A stretch of DNA of 10,536 bases from Ochromonadaceae sp. CCMP2298 (lineage: Eukaryota > Sar > Synurophyceae > Ochromonadales > Ochromonadaceae). Below, piece by piece: positions 7,483 through 10,536 of the stretch. The notes beneath the pieces were generated by a model. The model ran no database searches. It saw nothing but the letters and a program-made list of their open reading frames with translations, and was not told where the DNA came from. The DNA lies in NCBI GenBank assembly GCA_026770595.1, contig MU634733.1, forward strand, positions 1 through 10,536, read 5' to 3'. Position 1 is the stretch's first letter, and each line of letters starts with the position of its first letter. Position numbers and translations under genes: made by a program.

Positions 7483-8298
7483 TCATGACCACCTCCCCTC
7501 AGCACCCAACTCAAAAATAGTTCCCCTTTGCAGCCGCCTGATGGAGTCCTCCAGGCCCTGCTTCGCCATAGACAGGCGCCGAGAGGTGGAGCGCGCTGTC
7601 AGCACGGCGGGGCGTATCTCCAGCGCCACCCCGAGCGCCGGGTGTGGGTTGAGCAGGCCAGCCACCCACATGGCGCGTGCGTTGGGCCTGTCTGTGAAAG
7701 GCATGGGCCCGAGGTCGCGCAGGATTTGATCGAGGTGGCCGGGGAAGCGCTCCCGCCCCCGCGCGAGGGCCTCCCACTCAAGCGACAGGTCTCCCACCGT
7801 GGTGCACACCGCCTGCAGAAGCTCTGGAGCGATGTCCGTGGTAGTGGCGTCATTGGGGCTCAGCAGCAAGTCGCTGTCGTCGAGGCAACCGAGCCACTGC
7901 ACCCGGCCTGCGCGGCCGGCCCAGCGCGAGCCCTCATCCTCGCCCTCATGAAGAATCTCGGCGATTCTGCCTGAAGCCGCGATCACTCCGTCGCCCTCCA
8001 GACACACTTCCACACCGCGAGCATGCAGTGATACTCCCTGCCTACCCACACACACCAGAGGGCCCTCGTTGAACAAATCCCAAAACGTACTCGGCGCCCC
8101 CTCGCCTATTTGAAGGCCTTCTTGCCAACAATCCTGTCCCACCTTCAGGCGCTGGCCAGGAACCAGTGTGGTCAAGACAAGCAACCGCGCGGGCACGCCT
8201 GCTGTACCTACGGCAGCGCTTGAGGCTGGAGGGGGCACGCTGGTGAGAGCCGCTGCCGATCCGAGCAGCACGCTTGCAAACGCGAGCCATGGCCCCAT
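7483..8298 (-). CDS. Signal-peptide protein with a LON N-terminal-like domain
   Basis: Single-exon frame of 271 residues from an ATG at 8298. Seen: a hydrophobic N-terminus (WLAFASVLLGSAAAL, residues 4-18) typical of a signal peptide, a short Pro/Ala/Ser linker, then LLVLTTLVPGQRLKV (39-53), WDLFNEGPLVCVG (73-85), a RGVEVCLEGDGV segment (94-105) and a helical C-terminus with RAMWVAGLLNP (208-218) and SMAKQGLEDSIRRL (243-256). The pattern of a LVPGQ-type strand, a hydrophobic beta barrel and a closing helical bundle resembles the substrate-binding N-domain of Lon proteases. No AAA+ Walker motif or Ser-Lys protease domain is present, so this is a stand-alone domain. Family knowledge: LON-N domains bind substrates; their role outside Lon is poorly defined. 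The signal peptide suggests the secretory route, or a plastid if the organism has complex plastids. It diverges from the gene at 8592. Function is not assigned. Confidence 0.6.
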   Translation of the reverse strand: MGPWLAFASVLLGSAAALTSVPPPASSAAVGTAGVPARLLVLTTLVPGQRLKVGQDCWQEGLQIGEGAPSTFWDLFNEGPLVCVGRQGVSLHARGVEVCLEGDGVIAASGRIAEILHEGEDEGSRWAGRAGRVQWLGCLDDSDLLLSPNDATTTDIAPELLQAVCTTVGDLSLEWEALARGRERFPGHLDQILRDLGPMPFTDRPNARAMWVAGLLNPHPALGVALEIRPAVLTARSTSRRLSMAKQGLEDSIRRLQRGTIFELGAEGRWS

Positions 8299-8591
8299 TT
8301 TTGCGCCTGGCGATGATGTGAACTGGTGAACTGGATGTGTTGATCGACGACTGTGAGAGGGAGGAAGAACGGTGGATTGGATGTGTTGATCGACGACTGT
8401 TGTAGAGGGATGGAGGGACCATCACATTCTCAGAGACGAGAGAGAACACCCTCGCGACAACAACAGTACGACGAATAGTAGAAAGTCAGGAAATAAAATA
8501 CGTTTCGTGGACACCTCCACACAATGATGGTGTCCGTGCATGTCGGACGCTTTCCTCGTTCTTCGACAAAAAGAGCGCCACTGATTCGCAA
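8299..8591. promoter_or_regulatory. Divergent intergenic region, likely shared promoter
   Basis: This 293-bp spacer separates two ATGs pointing away from each other. It contains a 23-bp direct repeat near the minus-strand gene and an AT-rich AAATAAAATA (8491-8500) about 95 bases before the plus-strand ATG that could act as a TATA-like element. A shared promoter is inferred from geometry only. Confidence 0.4.
8332..8400 (+). repeat. Perfect 23-bp direct repeat, 46-bp period
   Basis: Copies at 8332-8354 and 8378-8400 are identical over 23 bases (starting TGGATGTG, ending GACGACTGT) and contain GATCGACGA. They lie in the leader of the minus-strand LON-like gene. Confidence 0.9.
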
Positions 8592-9728
8592 ATGATTCTC
8601 ATCTTTCGAGCGTTGGTGCTGGCATATTTGGTTCTCGAGGAGACAGCCGCTCTAAACAAGCCGGGTCACTGGAGTAAAAAGGCTGCTCCCAAGCCGATCG
8701 TGCTACCAGCTGGCTCGCTGGTGAAGCACGGAACCACTTCTAATGCGCTCTCTCGGATCTTATCTACAGGGCTTCAACCGTCGGATGTGGTTCGTGGGGC
8801 GGCGTTGCGAGCTGTAAGCGGGAAGAGTCCTGAAAAATCTGGTGTGTATGTTGCAAAATCTTTTGCTGCTTACAGCACTGCCGCTATTGGATTCGCAGCA
8901 AAGATGTATGAATCTGCTTCTCGGGGTATGGATCCAAAAACACCTGATGATATCCCGTTGCCTGTGGTGCTCAACATACGGCTGAAGGAAGATTGCATGC
9001 TCTTTGCCGATGAGGATTACTTGCGGGTAGACCCAGATTTACGGAACGCAGCCAGTCCCACTGACGCAGTGTGGCAAGAATACGGCAGCGGTGCCATTAT
9101 ACGGCCCGACGGTATCCCTTCTGACTGGATCGAATCTGTGGAATGCCCCCATGTGATGAGCCCCGAGCTGTGTGTGCGGCTCTCTTCCTTCTGGCAATCT
9201 AGCGATTCGGCAGACCCCACCAAGCTATTTCCCTGGGACCAACTACCAGATATGAAGAATACAGCACTGTATCCTGGGCCGCACAAAGAGGACGCAGAAG
9301 AACTTGGCTTGATTCTGGACGACGCATTTCGCTTAGTCTACGCTTACGATCTGTCAGAGACAAAGAATTCTCCACTGAGCAAGTTCGAACGCATCGAAAG
9401 GCTCGAGGAGGGAGGCAGTGGAGGCATTTCATACGTTACTCCCACGCTTGCTGTCACTATCTCACCGGTTAACCTACAACTGAGAGACTCTACTGACTCT
9501 ACTGATCGAGCATTGATGAGCAGTGCACTGACTGGAAGTCCCAACTGGGATATTTATAGCACGGCGGGCGACGCTGCGGATAGACTTTATGGAGGATTGT
9601 TCGCCAGTGAGAGGAATCTGGAATGTCATGATAGAGAGATAGAACTCAAGGCATTCAGTGCCCTGCTGCTGAACGATTGCATTCAGTCCCTACTGCAGCG
9701 TTTGGAGCTCGAGAGGAATGGAATTTAA
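8592..9728 (+). CDS. Secreted ADP-ribosyltransferase-like-fold protein (putative)
   Basis: Single-exon frame of 378 residues from the ATG at 8592. A hydrophobic stretch (ILIFRALVLAYLVL, residues 2-15) looks like a signal peptide. Residues 43-183 show a pattern common to ART/RNA 2'-phosphotransferase-like folds: LVKHGTTSNALSRILSTGLQP (43-63, with His46), GVYVAKSFAAYSTAA (84-98), LPVVLNIRL (123-131), an acidic DED (140-142) and GAIIRPDGIPSDWIESVE (166-183). Family knowledge: these proteins use NAD or 2'-phosphate RNA as substrates; His and Tyr in the first two motifs often bind NAD. The third catalytic residue cannot be assigned here. The C-terminal half (about 200-378) is helical and acidic, and I recognise no domain in it. 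Codon use is noticeably less GC-rich than in the CCR4-like gene or the coiled coil of the GBP-like gene, which may point to a different origin. The fold call is moderate and activity is unproven. Confidence 0.6.
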   Translation: MILIFRALVLAYLVLEETAALNKPGHWSKKAAPKPIVLPAGSLVKHGTTSNALSRILSTGLQPSDVVRGAALRAVSGKSPEKSGVYVAKSFAAYSTAAIGFAAKMYESASRGMDPKTPDDIPLPVVLNIRLKEDCMLFADEDYLRVDPDLRNAASPTDAVWQEYGSGAIIRPDGIPSDWIESVECPHVMSPELCVRLSSFWQSSDSADPTKLFPWDQLPDMKNTALYPGPHKEDAEELGLILDDAFRLVYAYDLSETKNSPLSKFERIERLEEGGSGGISYVTPTLAVTISPVNLQLRDSTDSTDRALMSSALTGSPNWDIYSTAGDAADRLYGGLFASERNLECHDREIELKAFSALLLNDCIQSLLQRLELERNGI

Positions 9729-9788
9729 GGATATGATATAATGTAGGATATGTATGTTCTGATTAGTTCAATAGTGGGTAGTCAATAG

Positions 9789-9859
9789 CATTTGCTAATA
9801 GTGGATATACCATAGATAGTCAATAGTATTCTTAAAATGTTACACAAGATTTATGCAGT
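9789..9859 (+). repeat. Dispersed repeat, copy B (see 7301-7369)
   Basis: Matches copy A in order and spacing: CATTTGCTAATAGTGG, ATATACCA, CAATAGTATTCTTAAAATGT and an ATGCAGT end. Both copies begin roughly 60-165 bases after a plus-strand stop codon. Confidence 0.7.
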
Positions 9860-9940
9860 TGTGCCGATCAGACCAGTCCTTATGCATCTCAGTCTGACAG
9901 TCTCTCAGTCTGACCAGCGCATCAGTATCACTCTCAGCAA

Positions 9941-9969
9941 GGGGGAATGAAATGTCCATTCAATCCCCC
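9941..9969. repeat. GGGGGAATGAA inverted repeat (hairpin)
   Basis: GGGGGAATGAA pairs with TTCAATCCCCC over 11 positions with one mismatch, separated by seven bases. It sits near the end of the convergent 3' regions. A role in transcript 3' ends is only a guess. Confidence 0.5.
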
Positions 9970-10014
9970 TCGCTCTCAGTATCAGAGCATAAAAAGCAGC
10001 ATCACAGTGCTCCC

Positions 10015-10517
10015 CTACGCCCTGCCGAAGAAGCCCCCCAGGTGTCTCTCCGTCACCGCCGGTGGGTACTTCAAATACTCGTTGGTGTGCTTCTTCGAGA
10101 ACTTTATCACACTGTATTTGGCGTAGAATGCCGCGTAGGGGGGCTGCACGCGTGTAACCTGGTGGTATACCGGTATAGGATTAGGTATATGTTATGATAT
10201 AGGTTATAATATAATATGTTATAATACGATATATGTTCTTATATGATATATGTTATAATATGATATATGTTATAATATGATATATGTTCTAATATGATAT
10301 ATGTTCTAATATGATAGGTATAGGTAATGATATATTGATATATGGAGTATAGTATATACTGGTATAGGATTAGGTATAGCGGTTATATTGATATATGGAG
10401 TGATATATGGAGCATAGTACTCACCAGGCGGGCGGAGAGCTTGTCCCGCAGCAGGGCGTTGGAGATGCGCCAGTCGCCCTGCTGGGCCAGGAAGGCATCC
10501 ATGCCCGTGTTGAACAC
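10015..10517 (-). CDS. EXO70: EXO70 exocyst subunit, C-terminal two exons (partial)
   Basis: Two minus-strand exons read in one frame. Exon A (10517-10425, 31 codons) has CCCCCACAG| before it and |GTGAGT after it; it encodes VFNTGMDAFLAQQGDW and a RDKL helix. Exon B (10158-10015, 47 codons plus TAG) begins after CCACCAG| and encodes VQPPYAAFYAKY, IKFSKKHTNEYLKY and a GGFFGRA end. Both introns meet the exons in phase 0. The pattern (FN near the start, Q-x2-W, RD, V-x3-Y-x-AF, F-x-K-x4-YLKY, then a short tail) aligns along the whole C-terminus of EXO70/EXOC7. Family knowledge: EXO70 is the exocyst subunit that binds PI(4,5)P2 through basic C-terminal residues and tethers secretory vesicles to the plasma membrane. 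The Lys-rich IKFSKKH fits that surface. The upstream exons lie beyond the window. Confidence 0.88.
10159..10424 (-). repeat. EXO70 last intron, AT-rich minisatellite
   Basis: The 266-base intron is built largely of GATATATGTTATAATAT-type units of about 16-19 bp (best preserved at about 10188-10315), with related GATATATGGAGT units nearer the donor. Donor GTGAGT and acceptor CCACCAG are intact. The composition contrasts sharply with the GC-rich flanking exons. Confidence 0.85.
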
Positions 10518-10536
10518 CTGTGGGGGGTAGGAGGGG

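Larger units (their letters stand above)
9729..10014. other. Convergent 3' spacer between the ART-like gene and EXO70
   Basis: The spacer holds the second copy of the dispersed repeat (9789-9859), a TCTCAGTCTGAC direct repeat (9887-9898 and 9903-9914) and an inverted repeat at 9941-9969. No AATAAA is seen on the plus strand after 9728. No gene is visible here. Confidence 0.6.

Noticed and set aside
9952-10197. Plus-strand frame of 81 codons over the EXO70 last exon
   Set aside because: The minus strand reads the conserved EXO70 C-terminus with correct splice sites.
1-10536. tRNA, rRNA, CRISPR array or transposase
   Set aside because: None was seen on reading both strands. The repeats present are short tandem arrays without spacers, and no transposase motifs appear.

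Overview
This window comes from a nuclear genome of a microbial eukaryote. Genes are split by GT-AG introns with good donor consensus (GTACGT, GTGAGT, GTAAGA, GTAGGT), coding exons are mostly GC-rich, introns and spacers hold many short tandem repeats, and the proteins recognised (a guanylate-binding-protein GTPase, the exocyst subunit EXO70, a CCR4-like fold with a fibronectin type III domain) are eukaryotic. A GC-rich protist or alga is the best guess. The sequence alone does not fix the lineage.

Layout from left to right: (1) a single-exon GBP/atlastin-type GTPase, + strand, 99-2123, with an AATAAA signal, a short TTAGGG tract and an 8-bp tandem repeat behind it. (2) A C-rich, low-complexity stretch of about 1.2 kb without a convincing gene. 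(3) A tentative two-exon minus-strand small gene at 3571-3838. It shares a short upstream region with (4), a five-exon + strand gene at 4107-7137. Conceptual splicing gives 760 codons in one open frame: an endonuclease/exonuclease/phosphatase (EEP) fold of CCR4 type, split by a fibronectin type III domain, with most catalytic residues replaced. (5) A 345-bp spacer containing a decayed duplicate of the 3' end of gene 4 and a repeat family seen again at 9789. (6) A divergent pair: a minus-strand gene with a signal peptide and a LON-N-like domain (7483-8298), and a plus-strand gene with a signal peptide and an ADP-ribosyltransferase-like fold (8592-9728). (7) The last two exons of EXO70 on the minus strand (10015-10517), separated by an intron made largely of an AT-rich minisatellite. 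The rest of EXO70 lies beyond the window.

The genes do not form an obvious pathway. GBP-type GTPases and EXO70 both act at membranes, and the divergent pair may share a promoter, but no joint function is claimed. The most unusual item is the FN3-interrupted, probably inactive CCR4-like protein. The ART-like secreted protein and the copied 3' flanking repeats come next.
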